Shown here piece after piece: positions 7,901 through 16,956 of a stretch of 45,635 bases of DNA. The notes beneath the pieces were generated by a model, which made no database searches, was not told the origin of the DNA, and saw only the letters and a program-made list of their open reading frames with translations. Position numbers and translations under genes: made by a program. The DNA comes from Acetatifactor sp. (GTDB lineage: Bacteria > Bacillota > Clostridia > Lachnospirales > Lachnospiraceae). Positions within the stretch are counted from its first letter, which is position 1, and each line of letters opens with the position of its first letter. Where the stretch lies: the NCBI GenBank assembly GCA_022511425.1, contig JAFLRO010000014.1:1-45635 (forward strand), written 5' to 3'.

Positions 7901-8386
7901 TCATTCTATAGAGATTCCATAGTCCAGGATTACATTTCCATTCTCATCGGGAGTTGTGAATCTGGGGCAGTTGTAGCGCTCGAAACACCAGAAATCTTCC
8001 CAGCGCCTCCAGCCCTTTTTATTTAGCTCTTCCAAGCATAGATTATGGGGATCCAAACCGTACAACTCTCCGTTGTGCTCATTCCCATAAAGGTAAAAAA
8101 CTGCATACTCCAAGGGTTCTATATCCACATACTCAAAGCCCTCCGGAGCTTCAGCCGTCCGGTCAAAGAACATACCGATCCAATACTCCAGCATGCCATC
8201 CACTATACGCATGATCCCAAAATTTCCTTCTTCGTTCACGGGAAGCAGGCCCGAAATACCCTCCAGCAAAGAGAACCAGCCGTTCTGCCACCACTCTCCC
8301 CAGTGGGAGCCATCACTATATTTCTTTCCGATAAATCGAACTGCAGGCCAACTCTCCTTCTTTACATCTACAATTTTTACTGCCAT
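7901..8386 (-). CDS. GyrI-like small-molecule-binding domain protein
   Basis: A 161-residue single-domain protein resembling the GyrI/AraC effector-binding (SOUL-related) fold: a first strand VKKESWPAVRFIGKKY, the central LLEGISGLLPVNEEGNFGIM, and the second-half strand FEYVDIEPLEYAVFYLYG, where these domains usually have a similar 'P-ae-YAVF' segment. It is rich in Trp and Tyr (WGEWWQNGWF), consistent with a pocket for an aromatic or cationic ligand. No DNA-binding domain is attached. GGAGGT precedes the ATG. Ligand unknown. Confidence 0.7.
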   Translation of the reverse strand: MAVKIVDVKKESWPAVRFIGKKYSDGSHWGEWWQNGWFSLLEGISGLLPVNEEGNFGIMRIVDGMLEYWIGMFFDRTAEAPEGFEYVDIEPLEYAVFYLYGNEHNGELYGLDPHNLCLEELNKKGWRRWEDFWCFERYNCPRFTTPDENGNVILDYGISIE

Positions 8387-8399
8387 AAGCTACCTCCTC

Positions 8400-8445
8400 T
8401 GTGTATTCTTTTAGCTCTCTCTGAGCTCTACACAAAGTCATTATA
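8400..8445 (-). promoter_or_regulatory. -10 element and 5'-terminal hairpin of the GyrI-like gene
   Basis: Minus-strand TATAAT (8445-8440) with no good -35. Seven bases on begins TGTGTA, which pairs with TACACA and encloses an inner AGCTC/GAGCT stem; GAGGAGG follows directly. If the start is placed normally, the mRNA begins with this hairpin and continues straight into the ribosome site. Confidence 0.5.
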
Positions 8446-8522
8446 ACATATTAAATGAGACATCATGTATGTCCTATTATCATTGTATTACCAGCGCTCT
8501 GCTCCAAGTGTAGTCCCCCCCG

Positions 8523-8909
8523 CTACAGTTCATCCATCCCCGTTCCCCGGGTCAGTCGTTCCACGTAGGTATCCGGATCCTTCTTCATGTCAATCATGGT
8601 GCGGAAGGCATTCAGCACCATAGCCTCCTTGTTGCAGCCGGAAGTATTTTTACCAATCTCACGTATCAAATTATACCGATCCATCTGCCATACATACAAA
8701 TCAGTCAAAGCATATCCTCTGCACTTTGCCTCATCCATCAGAGTGTGATGATCCAGATAATACATAAACTCCTTCATCAGCTCTTCATCCAGAATCAGCT
8801 CCGCCCAAAGATTCTCCACGAATTCACTACTCTTTCCCGCATACTCACCCAGCCGCACCATTCCATCATATGCCTTTATCTTTCTGGCATCGTACAGGAT
8901 TCCACTCAT
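8523..8909 (-). CDS. Conserved-looking small protein of unknown function (128 aa)
   Basis: A soluble, mainly helical protein: ILYDARKIKAYDGMVRLGEY, then FVENLWAELILDEELMKEFM, then YALTDLYVWQMDRYNLIREI. No recognised domain, signal or membrane segment. I choose the ATG at 8909, with AGAGGA about 9 bases upstream, over an upstream TTG at 8939. A small hairpin (TGTTT-gagg-AAACA) runs directly into GAAAGAGG. It lies between the GyrI-like gene and a DUF6145-like gene. Confidence 0.7.
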   Translation of the reverse strand: MSGILYDARKIKAYDGMVRLGEYAGKSSEFVENLWAELILDEELMKEFMYYLDHHTLMDEAKCRGYALTDLYVWQMDRYNLIREIGKNTSGCNKEAMVLNAFRTMIDMKKDPDTYVERLTRGTGMDEL

Positions 8910-8990
8910 TGTTGACTTTTCCTCTTTCTGTTTCCTCAAACAATTATCACATCTTATTTCACTACAAAAACCCGTGATATCAAATTTTCA

Positions 8991-9353
8991 TCACAACCCT
9001 TCCGTCAGTGCATCCCCCATATCCTCTTTTAATACGAACACCCGGTAATACAACTGCAGCGATTCGAACAGTTCCTGCCGTCTGCGTCTCACTTCAGCCA
9101 CCATTAAGCCGCTGCTGATCTCATCGTAATAGATGTCATCGTCATCTGCGTTGGTCTCTAACACTACAGTTCCATCTTCCTCAAAAGCGATGGTGAACAC
9201 ACCACCCACCTCCTCAGTGAACAGTACACACAGGATATGCAGCTCATTTTTCACAGACTCCGGGATTCCGTCAAACTGCTCATTAAAGTAATATTTCATC
9301 TCGTAGGCATTGGCTCCACAGAGCACTGTTCTCTTTTCATCAGACATATCCAT
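8991..9353 (-). CDS. DUF6145-like protein (120 aa)
   Basis: Small acidic protein recalling DUF6145, a family I associate with Lachnospiraceae: TVLCGANAYEMKYYFNEQFD, then ELHILCVLFTEEVGGVFTI, then RRRRQELFESLQLYYRVF. Function unknown. Its start overlaps the 3' end of birA by 14 bases, with GAGAGGG before the ATG, so it is probably translationally coupled to birA. The family assignment is from memory and moderate. Confidence 0.7.
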   Translation of the reverse strand: MDMSDEKRTVLCGANAYEMKYYFNEQFDGIPESVKNELHILCVLFTEEVGGVFTIAFEEDGTVVLETNADDDDIYYDEISSGLMVAEVRRRRQELFESLQLYYRVFVLKEDMGDALTEGL

Positions 9354-10320
9354 AAATCCCTCTCACCGATACCTCACCAGCATAGACTGTTGCCACAGAA
9401 CCGTCCTCTCTCTCCACCAGCAGCTCACCCAATTCATTGACCCCACGGGCTATGCCCTGAAACTCACCTTTAGGATCCAGCACTCGCACTTCTCTGTCCC
9501 TATTCACCAGCAGGCTGTTGTACTGCTCCATCAGACCGGATAGATTTCCTCTTTCCTGAAAGTTTTCATAATATTCCTCAAAAGCTTTCATGACATTTGC
9601 CAACAGTTCCGCTCTGGGAACTTCCCTTCCGCATTCCTCCTGCAGACAGGTCGCCATATTGGCTATCTCCTCCGGGAATTCCTGAAAACCAACATTAATC
9701 CCCACACCGATGACCACATAGTGAATAAAGTCCCGCTCTACGCTCATTTCTGCCAGCATACCGCAAACCTTTCTACCATTTACCACTATATCATTGGGCC
9801 ACTTAATTAAAGCATCCAGCCCGCAGATCCTACGGATTCCCTCCGCTACTGCCAGCCCCATCACCGGAGTAACCATGGAAGCTTTATCCGGCGCCAGATG
9901 TGGTCTTAGTATCAAGGTAAAGTACACATTGGTGCCGGGCGGGCTGCTCCAGCTTCTTCCTCTTCGCCCTCTTCCGGCGGTCTGCATGTCCGCTACCACC
10001 AATGCACCCTGTCCAGCTCCGTTCTCTGCATCCAGCTTGGCCTGCAGGTTCGTGGAACCCAGCACATCATAGCAGGTAACCGGGTGACCGGCCCACTTCG
10101 TGTCCATGCGACTCTCCAGCTCATGCTGACCGAATAGCTCCTGTTCTTCTATCAGTAAGTATCCCCGATTCTGTACCGCCTCAATCTGATAGCCTTCCTT
10201 TTTCAGCTGCCCAATGGCTTTCCATACAGCAGTACGGGAGACCCCGAAATGCCCACAAAGCTCCTGACCGGACACATAGTCCTGCCGCTTTCTTAAAAGA
10301 GCTAAAATTTCAGATTTCAT
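9340..10320 (-). CDS. birA: Biotin--[acetyl-CoA-carboxylase] ligase / biotin repressor
   Basis: Attaches biotin to carboxylase carrier proteins and, with its N-terminal winged helix, can repress biotin genes. The helix-turn-helix spans about residues 1-60 (SGQELCGHFGVSRTAVWKAI). The catalytic domain has the biotinyl-AMP loop GRGRRGRSWSSPPGTNVYFT and LIKWPNDIVVNGRKVCGMLA. The C-terminal SH3-like domain ends at VATVYAGEVSVRGI. The length (326) matches bifunctional BirA. A TGCC-T6-GGCA hairpin precedes the ribosome site. No biotin gene is in the window. Confidence 0.95.
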   Translation of the reverse strand: MKSEILALLRKRQDYVSGQELCGHFGVSRTAVWKAIGQLKKEGYQIEAVQNRGYLLIEEQELFGQHELESRMDTKWAGHPVTCYDVLGSTNLQAKLDAENGAGQGALVVADMQTAGRGRRGRSWSSPPGTNVYFTLILRPHLAPDKASMVTPVMGLAVAEGIRRICGLDALIKWPNDIVVNGRKVCGMLAEMSVERDFIHYVVIGVGINVGFQEFPEEIANMATCLQEECGREVPRAELLANVMKAFEEYYENFQERGNLSGLMEQYNSLLVNRDREVRVLDPKGEFQGIARGVNELGELLVEREDGSVATVYAGEVSVRGIYGYV

Positions 10321-10414
10321 TACGATACCTCGCGTCTGCCAAAAAAGGCAACATGAAGCCCTTCATTGACAGCAACTTTAACACAGACATCAACTTAAAA
10401 CTCAAGTAAACCTA

Positions 10415-11398
10415 TCATAATGTAGCCGCCATCACAGCTTTGATGGAGTGCATACGGTTCTCCGCTTCCTCAAAGACCCTTGATTGCGGTGATTCGAATA
10501 CCTCATCCGTCACTTCCATCTCTTTGATGCCAAAACGCTCGCCCATCTCAGCGCCAATCTTGGTCTTTAAGTCATGGAAAGCGGGCAGACAATGCATAAA
10601 GATAGCCTTCTCACCTGCATTTTTCATAATCTGGGCTGTTACCTGATAGGGGGATAGCTCTCTGATTCGCTCCTCCCACACATCATCCGGCTCGCCCATG
10701 GAAACCCACACATCCGTGTATATCACGTCCACATCCTTTGTGCCTGCCACAGCGTCCTCTGTCAATGTCACGCTGCCCCCAGTCTGTGCAGCGATTTCCT
10801 TACACTGAGCCACCAGCTCCTCTGCAGGAAAATATTTTGCCGTGGTGCATGCCGTAAAATGCATGCCCATCTTGGCGCAGGCTACCATCAGGGAATTGCC
10901 CATGTTGTAGCGGGCATCTCCCATATAGGTCAGCTTAATCCCCTTCAGACGTCCGAACTGCTCCCGAATGGTCAAAAGGTCCGCCAGCATCTGAGTGGGA
11001 TGGAACTCGTTGGTCAGACCGTTCCACACAGGTACGGAAGAGTACTTTGCCAGTTCCTCCACAATCTCCTGACCAAAGCCCCTGTACTCTATTCCCTCAT
11101 ACATACCGGAAAGTACCCGGGCAGTGTCCGCAATACTTTCCTTCTTGCCAATCTGGGAGCCAGCGGGATCCAGGTATGTAGTGCCCAGACCTAAGTCATG
11201 GGCTGCCACTTCAAATGCGCACCTGGTGCGGGTACTGGTTTTTTCAAAAATCAACGCCACATTCTTACCCCGCAGCGTGTCCACGGGAATCCCCTTCTTT
11301 TTCTTATCTTTCAACTCCGCCGCCAAATCCAGAAGATACACAATCTCCTCCGGAGTAAAATCCAGAAGCTTTAAAAAATCACGTCCCTTTAAGTTCAT
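10415..11398 (-). CDS. argF: Ornithine carbamoyltransferase
   Basis: Condenses ornithine and carbamoyl phosphate to citrulline. The carbamoyl-phosphate motif is [16 protein letters not shown]; other signatures are [40 protein letters not shown] and the ornithine-binding MHCLPAFHD. The length of 327 residues is normal. The sequence resembles E. coli ArgI and the ArcB group, so a catabolic role in arginine deimination cannot be excluded, but no arcA or arcC is nearby. AGGAGG precedes the ATG. The downstream leader runs into birA. Confidence 0.94.
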   Translation of the reverse strand: MNLKGRDFLKLLDFTPEEIVYLLDLAAELKDKKKKGIPVDTLRGKNVALIFEKTSTRTRCAFEVAAHDLGLGTTYLDPAGSQIGKKESIADTARVLSGMYEGIEYRGFGQEIVEELAKYSSVPVWNGLTNEFHPTQMLADLLTIREQFGRLKGIKLTYMGDARYNMGNSLMVACAKMGMHFTACTTAKYFPAEELVAQCKEIAAQTGGSVTLTEDAVAGTKDVDVIYTDVWVSMGEPDDVWEERIRELSPYQVTAQIMKNAGEKAIFMHCLPAFHDLKTKIGAEMGERFGIKEMEVTDEVFESPQSRVFEEAENRMHSIKAVMAATL

Positions 11399-11434
11399 AA
11401 CTTATTCCTCCTATTATTACAGATAATCTCAAAT

Positions 11435-12928
11435 CTATAAGGATAAAGTCTCGATGACCTTTTTCATTTCATCCAGAATACACCTTCCTAAAAGAAGTGC
11501 CCCCGTCTCGTTGGGATGAGTTCCATCCGCAAGATATATCCCATGTGTATCAGCACTTATTCCACTGTCAGAATAATTATTCAGACAAAAAACATTCATA
11601 TCCTGTGATACATCAGTCGCTGCTTCCACATAATCTGTCAATACTCCTCCTCTGTCCCCATTGATCTCTGTTCCACCCGAAAATACACTGGTATAAGTAG
11701 GAGTCAACAATATGATTACTGCCTCCGGATAAGCCTCCTTCAAGGTACTGATACCAGCCCGCAATGCGCCTGCATAGGTTCCCACATCAAATCTATCCGC
11801 AGAGTTCTCCACAGGATGTCCTCCAAAATAATCATTCAGTCCAAAATTCACTACAAAACAATATCTTTTCCCTTCATGATTTTCCTGTATATAATTTGTA
11901 AGTTCAAGTCGAAAATTAAGGGTATCATCCAGCCCGGATATATCCTGCTCTAAAAAGCGTTTCACCATACGGTTGAATGACAGTGATGCCCTGGGGTCTT
12001 CTGTTGCCGGAATGCCTCCCTGACTGCAGTTGTAGACCTGAGCACCGGACATTCCTTCAACAATACCGGACACGGAACGACTTCCTGCATTATATTCAAA
12101 TACACTGTCCCCGAAAAACACCATACACCACCCAGACAGGTCCGGATAAGTAATAGAGGTATCCTGCACCAACTCTGTCATTTTGTCAAAACGTTCCTCC
12201 ATATTGTCCAATGTCAAGGCATATCTGTCATTCTGAAGAGTATAAGCTACCGTCTTACGGAGAATGGATGCATTACAGCTAGTGGGACTCGCATAATTGC
12301 CGGAGTTGGCAATCAGCCATTCCTCGTGACCCATAAAATATATATGAACATTATCATAGATGGTGTAAAGATTCACCAGATTTCGATATGAGTAAATCAA
12401 CTCCGTGTATTCATTATCGGACAAACTCCGCATATACTCCATCGAATAGGCCGGAATCAGAAACTTAAATTCTACATTATTGTGCTCCCGCACATATTCT
12501 GTTAAATATTTCTCATAATCTTTAGCATATAGAGAGGTATGATAACCGTAAAGTCTGCTGACTGCAAAGGGATCCAGGCCAATATAGACAATTGACAAAT
12601 CATCATTACCGGAAAAACTCTGTTCCAAATAATCACCGATATCCGCCAAATTAACGAATGGATGAAATGCCTGCACAGATGCTATTCCCAGAAAATAGCC
12701 GAACTCTTCCGCGCTGAATGACTCCGGTGTGTACATGGATAACATGACAGCCTCATAGTTTCCCTGTGTAAGTGCGGCTATATCGGCATCCCGTGTCTCG
12801 TCGGAGGGTATATGATGCACGCGGTACACAAATAAAGACACGCAAACCAATGCTACAGTAGTACAGAACAGTATGATACTGCCTGCTAGCAAAATTCTTC
12901 TTTTCCCGCCATGTTTTTTTATCTTCAT
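11435..12928 (-). CDS. Membrane-anchored SGNH/GDSL hydrolase-like protein
   Basis: One membrane anchor near residues 10-32 (ILLAGSIILFCTTVALVCVS) places the rest outside the cell. The C-terminal half carries SGNH blocks: FFGDSVFE with the nucleophile serine (I), CSQGGIPAT (II), FVVNFGLNDYFGG (III) and DGTHPNETG with the catalytic Asp-His (V). The N-terminal half, about 250 residues, is unfamiliar. Likely an esterase or deacetylase acting on cell-surface sugars, as in membrane-bound DltD- or PatB-like proteins; the substrate is unknown. GGAGAAAG precedes the ATG. It sits 36 bases upstream of argF. Confidence 0.8.
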   Translation of the reverse strand: MKIKKHGGKRRILLAGSIILFCTTVALVCVSLFVYRVHHIPSDETRDADIAALTQGNYEAVMLSMYTPESFSAEEFGYFLGIASVQAFHPFVNLADIGDYLEQSFSGNDDLSIVYIGLDPFAVSRLYGYHTSLYAKDYEKYLTEYVREHNNVEFKFLIPAYSMEYMRSLSDNEYTELIYSYRNLVNLYTIYDNVHIYFMGHEEWLIANSGNYASPTSCNASILRKTVAYTLQNDRYALTLDNMEERFDKMTELVQDTSITYPDLSGWCMVFFGDSVFEYNAGSRSVSGIVEGMSGAQVYNCSQGGIPATEDPRASLSFNRMVKRFLEQDISGLDDTLNFRLELTNYIQENHEGKRYCFVVNFGLNDYFGGHPVENSADRFDVGTYAGALRAGISTLKEAYPEAVIILLTPTYTSVFSGGTEINGDRGGVLTDYVEAATDVSQDMNVFCLNNYSDSGISADTHGIYLADGTHPNETGALLLGRCILDEMKKVIETLSL

Positions 12929-13000
12929 CTATTCTTTCTCCGCATGCATATATGATTATGGATTATACATCATTTGTAATTTGGTGGCAACCTGTTTCCT

Positions 13001-13060
13001 TTACCGTCCCTCTTATTCCTTTGCTGTCCCTCTTACTCCTTTACCGCCTCTCTTATTCAA
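13001..13060. repeat. Three tandem 20-bp units upstream of the SGNH gene
   Basis: Units start at 13001, 13021 and 13041; the first is TTACCGTCCCTCTTATTCCT and the others differ at a few bases. On the transcribed strand each unit carries AGGA or AGGG runs. The array lies between the SPFH terminator and the SGNH start codon. Confidence 0.85.
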
Positions 13061-13083
13061 TCTACTCAACCATATCAGCTCTT

Positions 13084-13134
13084 CAAAAAATAAGCGCAAT
13101 ATGCAGCGCTACGACACGCTGATATTGCGCTTAT
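13084..13134 (-). terminator. Intrinsic terminator after the SPFH gene
   Basis: Long stem of about 18 base pairs (ATAAGCGCAATATCAGCG against CGCTGCATATTGCGCTTAT, one bulge, 8-base loop) followed by a T-run on the minus strand. It begins about 20 bases after the SPFH stop codon. Confidence 0.92.
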
Positions 13135-13156
13135 CAAATAACAAGAACTTATATAT

Positions 13157-14086
13157 CTATTTAGATGCCTTGCCGCTCTCCTTCCAAGTTGCTGCCAGGC
13201 TTGCGATGCCCTGAAGCTCTGCGGGGAGAAGAATGGTGGTAGCCTGACCGTCTGCGACCTTCTCAAAAGCTTCCAGGCTCTTAATCTTCAGCACGGACTC
13301 ATCTGCGCCCGCTTCTTTCAGCATTCTGATACCGTCGGCATTAGCCTGTTGCACCTTCAGAATAGCCTGAGCTTCACCGTCCGCCTCACGGATTCTCTTT
13401 TCTCTCTCAGCGTCTGCGCGTAGAATTGCGGACTCCTTGTCTGCCTCTGCACGGAGGATAGCTGATTCTTTAGCGCCCTCTGCCTCCAGAATCTTTGCCT
13501 TCTTTTCACCTTCTGCCCGGGTCACGGCCTCACGTCTCTCACGTTCTGCCTTCATCTGCTTTTCCATAGCATTCTGGATCTCAGCGGGAGGAATGATATT
13601 CTTCAGCTCCACACGGTTTACCTTGATGCCCCAGGGATCGGTTGCAATATCCAGATTTGCCCGCATCTTCGTGTTGATGGTCTCACGGGAGGTGAGCGTC
13701 TGATCCAGTTCCAAGTCACCAATAATATTACGGAGAGTGGTAGCTGTCAGATTCTCAATAGCCATCATGGGATTCTCAACGCCGTAAGTGAACAGCTTGG
13801 GGTCAGTGATCTGATAGAACACCACGGTGTCAATTCTCATGGTAACATTATCCTTAGTAATCACGGGCTGGGGCGGGAAATCCGCCACTTGCTCCTTCAG
13901 ATTTACCTTTCTCGCGATTTTGTCAAAAAAAGGCATCTTAAAGTGAAAGCCCACAGACCAGGTACCCTGGTATGCGCCAAGACGTTCGATCACATATGCT
14001 TGTGCCTGGGGAACAATCTTCAGACAGGAAGCTGCAATCCAAAGAACTAAAATAACCAAAACCAATAACAAAACTACAGGACCCAT
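13157..14086 (-). CDS. SPFH/band-7 (stomatin-like) membrane protein
   Basis: Forms scaffolds in functional membrane microdomains. An N-terminal membrane segment (VVLLLVLVILVLWIAA) is followed by the band-7 domain (VPQAQAYVIERLGAYQGTW, FPPQPVITKDNVTMRIDTVV) and a coiled tail with repeats such as AEADKESAILRADAEREKR. The longest frame starts at 14149, but AGAAAGAGG lies 7 bases before the ATG at 14086, giving 309 residues. The upstream NfeD gene is the usual partner of stomatin-like proteins. The QmcA/HflK-like name is not certain enough for a symbol. Confidence 0.9.
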   Translation of the reverse strand: MGPVVLLLVLVILVLWIAASCLKIVPQAQAYVIERLGAYQGTWSVGFHFKMPFFDKIARKVNLKEQVADFPPQPVITKDNVTMRIDTVVFYQITDPKLFTYGVENPMMAIENLTATTLRNIIGDLELDQTLTSRETINTKMRANLDIATDPWGIKVNRVELKNIIPPAEIQNAMEKQMKAERERREAVTRAEGEKKAKILEAEGAKESAILRAEADKESAILRADAEREKRIREADGEAQAILKVQQANADGIRMLKEAGADESVLKIKSLEAFEKVADGQATTILLPAELQGIASLAATWKESGKASK

Positions 14087-14093
14087 TTTTATA

Positions 14094-14123
14094 CCTCTTT
14101 CTGTACTGTTTCTGTGACAGTAC
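14094..14123 (-). promoter_or_regulatory. Leader stem-loop joined to the SPFH ribosome site
   Basis: Minus-strand GTACTGT-cacagaa-ACAGTAC, a perfect 7-bp stem, runs without a gap into AGAAAGAGG. A possible -10 (TAAAAT) lies just upstream, so the stem may form the mRNA 5' end. The clearest example of the leader pattern in this window. Confidence 0.6.
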
Positions 14124-14149
14124 GCACATTTTATGTCATCCTGCCGCAC

Positions 14150-14686
14150 CTAGCTCCGGTCGGCCCGGGATTCCATCTCTTCCATCTGCGACACGCTCAT
14201 CGGCTCTGGAATGTGGTTCTTAAGCCCATCAGGATCCACCTTCTGCATCTGCTCATCCACCTTTACAATCAGCTTCACACCGCTGACGGCCACAATGTTC
14301 ACCACATTTCCCACCGGAATCCGCAGCTTGTCATCCACGCTTCTCGCACTCCACTCCTGACCGCCCACAGTTACCTGACCGGTTCCCTGTATATTGTCAA
14401 TCTCACCGGTCACTACTGCCTGCCGCCCAACCATACTCTCTACGTTTGTCTTCACACGGTCTTTATTAAAATACCGCACTGCTACAGGTCTGGTAAAGAA
14501 CAGAAGCAACAGAGAAACCACAAAAAACAGGATTACCTGCAGGAACACCGGTGCCTGCAGGATAGCTGTCAAAATAGCCACCAGTGCGCCACCGGCAAAC
14601 CAAATGGATGTGAGCCCCATGGTAAAGACCTCCACCACTATGGCAATAATCAGCACGACCAGCCAGAAAATCATCATTTCACTCAT
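14150..14686 (-). CDS. NfeD family membrane protein
   Basis: Short NfeD protein (178 aa). Three membrane segments fill the first 70 residues (MMIFWLVVLIIAIVVEVF, then TSIWFAGGALVAILTAIL, then LQVILFFVVSLLLLFF). A soluble OB-fold follows at about 85-150 (MVGRQAVVTGEID, GTGQVTVGGQEWSARS, VGNVVNIVAVSGVKLIV). NfeD proteins accompany SPFH proteins and are thought to help assemble or anchor them. The gene precedes the SPFH gene by 63 bases and is probably in the same operon. AGGAG precedes the ATG. Confidence 0.92.
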   Translation of the reverse strand: MSEMMIFWLVVLIIAIVVEVFTMGLTSIWFAGGALVAILTAILQAPVFLQVILFFVVSLLLLFFTRPVAVRYFNKDRVKTNVESMVGRQAVVTGEIDNIQGTGQVTVGGQEWSARSVDDKLRIPVGNVVNIVAVSGVKLIVKVDEQMQKVDPDGLKNHIPEPMSVSQMEEMESRADRS

Positions 14687-14871
14687 CTTATCGCTCCTTT
14701 TACTTAAAGAAACATCTCTTAAAACTATTATTACATTTTTACTCTATTGCTACCCATAGTTTACTACAAATATGCTTTTGGGGCAATCTATTTCTACAAA
14801 AAGCCAATTCAAAGCAGCAGTTCAGCCCGCGTCATTCGCAAAACACACTATTACGCTTTCCGTTGCTATAC

Positions 14872-14906
14872 AAAAAGTCGGCACTATTTTCATAGTGCCG
14901 ACTTTT
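14872..14906 (-). terminator. Intrinsic terminator after the SleB-like hydrolase
   Basis: Perfect 15-bp stem AAAAGTCGGCACTAT/ATAGTGCCGACTTTT with a 4-base loop and T-runs on both strands, so it could stop transcription in either direction. The flanking 14687-14871 is the NfeD leader; I see nothing else in it. Confidence 0.92.
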
Positions 14907-14951
14907 GTTGCTCTTGACTATAGAAAATCTGCAAATCGTACTTTCCACTGC

Positions 14952-16025
14952 CTAGTAGAATACGTGATTGCCAATCACAAGGCCATCTCTTCCATTGTTC
15001 CTTCTGAAGTGAGTCAAATCACCTACATTGGACACGCCGGACAATGCTTCCTCCGCCGCCTGTATGCAGCTCTGAGGAATCTTTCCGGATTCATATACCT
15101 GGTTCACCCTACCGCTCATGGCAGGTGTAAACTGACCGGACGCATAAATCACACCGTGAATCGTGTCGGGATATGCGGAACTTCTCACGCGATTCATCAC
15201 TACCGCACCTACTGCGACCTTTCCTTCATAGCTTTCGCCGCCTGCCTCACAATAGATCAGAGCAGCCAAAAGCAGTGTGGTATCGGCATCTGTAGTGTAC
15301 TGACCATAGTTCACATGGCGCTTAGCTTCACGCTCAGCTTCCTCTCTGGCTTTGATCTCATCCATGGTCTCGCCTGCGTCAATGACAAAATCCAGCACCA
15401 CATACTCTGCTGAGACCCAGCCGTCCTCACCGTCATAGTCAACACATACCCATCCGTCCTCATTATCATCAAGTACTTCTACGATTTCACCCCTGGGCAG
15501 GTTTCCCAGAATGGCAGCTTTCGTACTTGGTTCTTCGCGAACGCGAAGCGCCTCAGTATCTATCGTAGCAATCATCTTCCCCACATCGTTTGCCAGAGCA
15601 AGGGCATCTTCTCCAAACAACAGATACTCATCTGATGCCCACCCTACGATGTTACCGGACTGAAGCTTGGTCCACCCATCTCGTCTCTCAAGAATGGTGC
15701 CGCCACAATCCTTGTAGAGCTTGCCGACTTTGTCTGCTGACTCACTGGCATCGCTCCTTACGTTCAGAACGTGTTTTACATTCGCCATGACCAGCGTACT
15801 CTCCTGCACCTCTTCTACTTCCAACCAAATATCAAGGTGCAGCTCTTCTGCCGTAGCGTTGATGATCTCCGAAGAACTGGAGGAACCGGCATTCAATAGC
15901 GCTGCCACGCCTCCCCGCAGATCATCCAGGCTTCCAGCCTGAGCGGTCAGACCTGACTGCAGGGCAAGCAAAATGCTTAAAGTAAACCCAAGCAGTGCGG
16001 TGAACCGTCTTCTGCTCTTAGTCAT
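14952..16025 (-). CDS. Secreted SH3b-SH3b-SleB cell wall hydrolase
   Basis: A signal peptide (FTALLGFTLSILLALQSG, ending AQAG) is followed by two bacterial SH3 domains, at about residues 80-140 (VLNVRSDASESADKVGKLY) and 155-210 (ALRVREEPSTKAAILGNLP), and a C-terminal Hydrolase_2/SleB domain from about 245 (LLLAALIYCEAGGESYEGKV, GAVVMNRVRSSAYPD, QFTPAMSGRV). SleB domains are lytic transglycosylase-like, used in spore cortex or peptidoglycan turnover. The start at 16025 has GGAGGT 8 bases upstream. It has its own promoter and terminator, so it is monocistronic. Whether it is germination-specific is unclear. Confidence 0.92.
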   Translation of the reverse strand: MTKSRRRFTALLGFTLSILLALQSGLTAQAGSLDDLRGGVAALLNAGSSSSSEIINATAEELHLDIWLEVEEVQESTLVMANVKHVLNVRSDASESADKVGKLYKDCGGTILERRDGWTKLQSGNIVGWASDEYLLFGEDALALANDVGKMIATIDTEALRVREEPSTKAAILGNLPRGEIVEVLDDNEDGWVCVDYDGEDGWVSAEYVVLDFVIDAGETMDEIKAREEAEREAKRHVNYGQYTTDADTTLLLAALIYCEAGGESYEGKVAVGAVVMNRVRSSAYPDTIHGVIYASGQFTPAMSGRVNQVYESGKIPQSCIQAAEEALSGVSNVGDLTHFRRNNGRDGLVIGNHVFY

Positions 16026-16114
16026 ATTTTCTACCTCCACAACAAAATTTAACACAAATTGTCTACGTTTCTTAATAAAGTTATTACAAAGTTGTTAAAT
16101 TTGTTACGGATTTC

Positions 16115-16143
16115 ATCATAACAGAAGCAGTTCTTTTTGTCAA
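16115..16143 (-). promoter_or_regulatory. Promoter of the SleB-like hydrolase
   Basis: TTGACA, 17 bases, TATGAT on the minus strand, immediately past the proC stop codon and about 90 bases upstream of the hydrolase start. Confidence 0.8.
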
Positions 16144-16146
16144 CCC

Positions 16147-16953
16147 CTATCTTTTCGCCATATCTTTTGACTTCTCTATACAAGCCTCCACAGCATCTAT
16201 GACTGCAGCCCGAAAACCCTTTTCCTCAAGGACTTTCACTGCGTCAATGGTGGTGCCGCTGGGCGAACAGACCATATCTTTTAACTGGCCGGGATGCATT
16301 CCGGTCTCCAATACCATCTTTGCACTTCCCATCACCGCCTGAGCTGCAAATTCATAAGCCTGTTTACGTGGCATTCCTCCGGCCACAGCCGCATCCGCCA
16401 TCGCTTCGATAAACAGGAATACATAGGCAGGAGAACTGCCGCTGATACCGACTACCACATCCATCAGCCGCTCTGGCACCACACTGGCAGTGCCAAAGGC
16501 ATTCAAAAGCTTCATCACCTTATCGAGATCCTCATCTGTCACTCTTTGCCCCGGGCACACCCCGGTACAGCCGGCCATCACCAGCGCAGGCGTATTGGGC
16601 ATACAGCGGATCAGCTTCAAACTGGGTCTGTTAAAAGCTTCCCTCAGGTAGACCAGGTCACGGCCTGCTGCAATACTGACAATGATGGTATCGCTTCGGA
16701 CAACATCCTTAACTTCCTCAATAACCTCGGGAAAAGCAATGGGTTTCACTGCCAGAAACAGAATGTCTGCCTCTTTTGCCACCTCCTCATTGTCAGGTGT
16801 TGTGGTGATGCCATACTTGTTCTGTGCCCTCTCTGTCATTTCTTCTGACTTGTCAGAGCCAATCACATCACTCGGTTGTACCAGTCCCTTTTCCAACATG
16901 CCTCCAATCATAGCCGAAGCCATATTTCCCAGTCCGATAAATCCAATTACCAT
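16147..16953 (-). CDS. proC: Pyrroline-5-carboxylate reductase
   Basis: Last step of proline synthesis, reducing pyrroline-5-carboxylate with NAD(P)H. The Rossmann fingerprint is IGFIGLGNMASAMIGG; the middle has ADILFLAVKP and LIRCMPNTPALVMAGCTGV; the C-terminal signature is ISGSSPAYVFLFIEAMADAA with SPSGTTIDAVKVLEEKG. Length 268 is standard. It starts 3 bases after the TrmH-type gene, whose last codons include the ribosome site (AATGGAGG), so the two are coupled. Confidence 0.96.
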   Translation of the reverse strand: MVIGFIGLGNMASAMIGGMLEKGLVQPSDVIGSDKSEEMTERAQNKYGITTTPDNEEVAKEADILFLAVKPIAFPEVIEEVKDVVRSDTIIVSIAAGRDLVYLREAFNRPSLKLIRCMPNTPALVMAGCTGVCPGQRVTDEDLDKVMKLLNAFGTASVVPERLMDVVVGISGSSPAYVFLFIEAMADAAVAGGMPRKQAYEFAAQAVMGSAKMVLETGMHPGQLKDMVCSPSGTTIDAVKVLEEKGFRAAVIDAVEACIEKSKDMAKR

Positions 16954-16956
16954 ATC

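Noticed and set aside
10415-11398. An arginine deiminase (arc) operon
   Set aside because: The carbamoyltransferase has ArcB-like similarity, but no arcA, arcC or arcD gene lies in the window.
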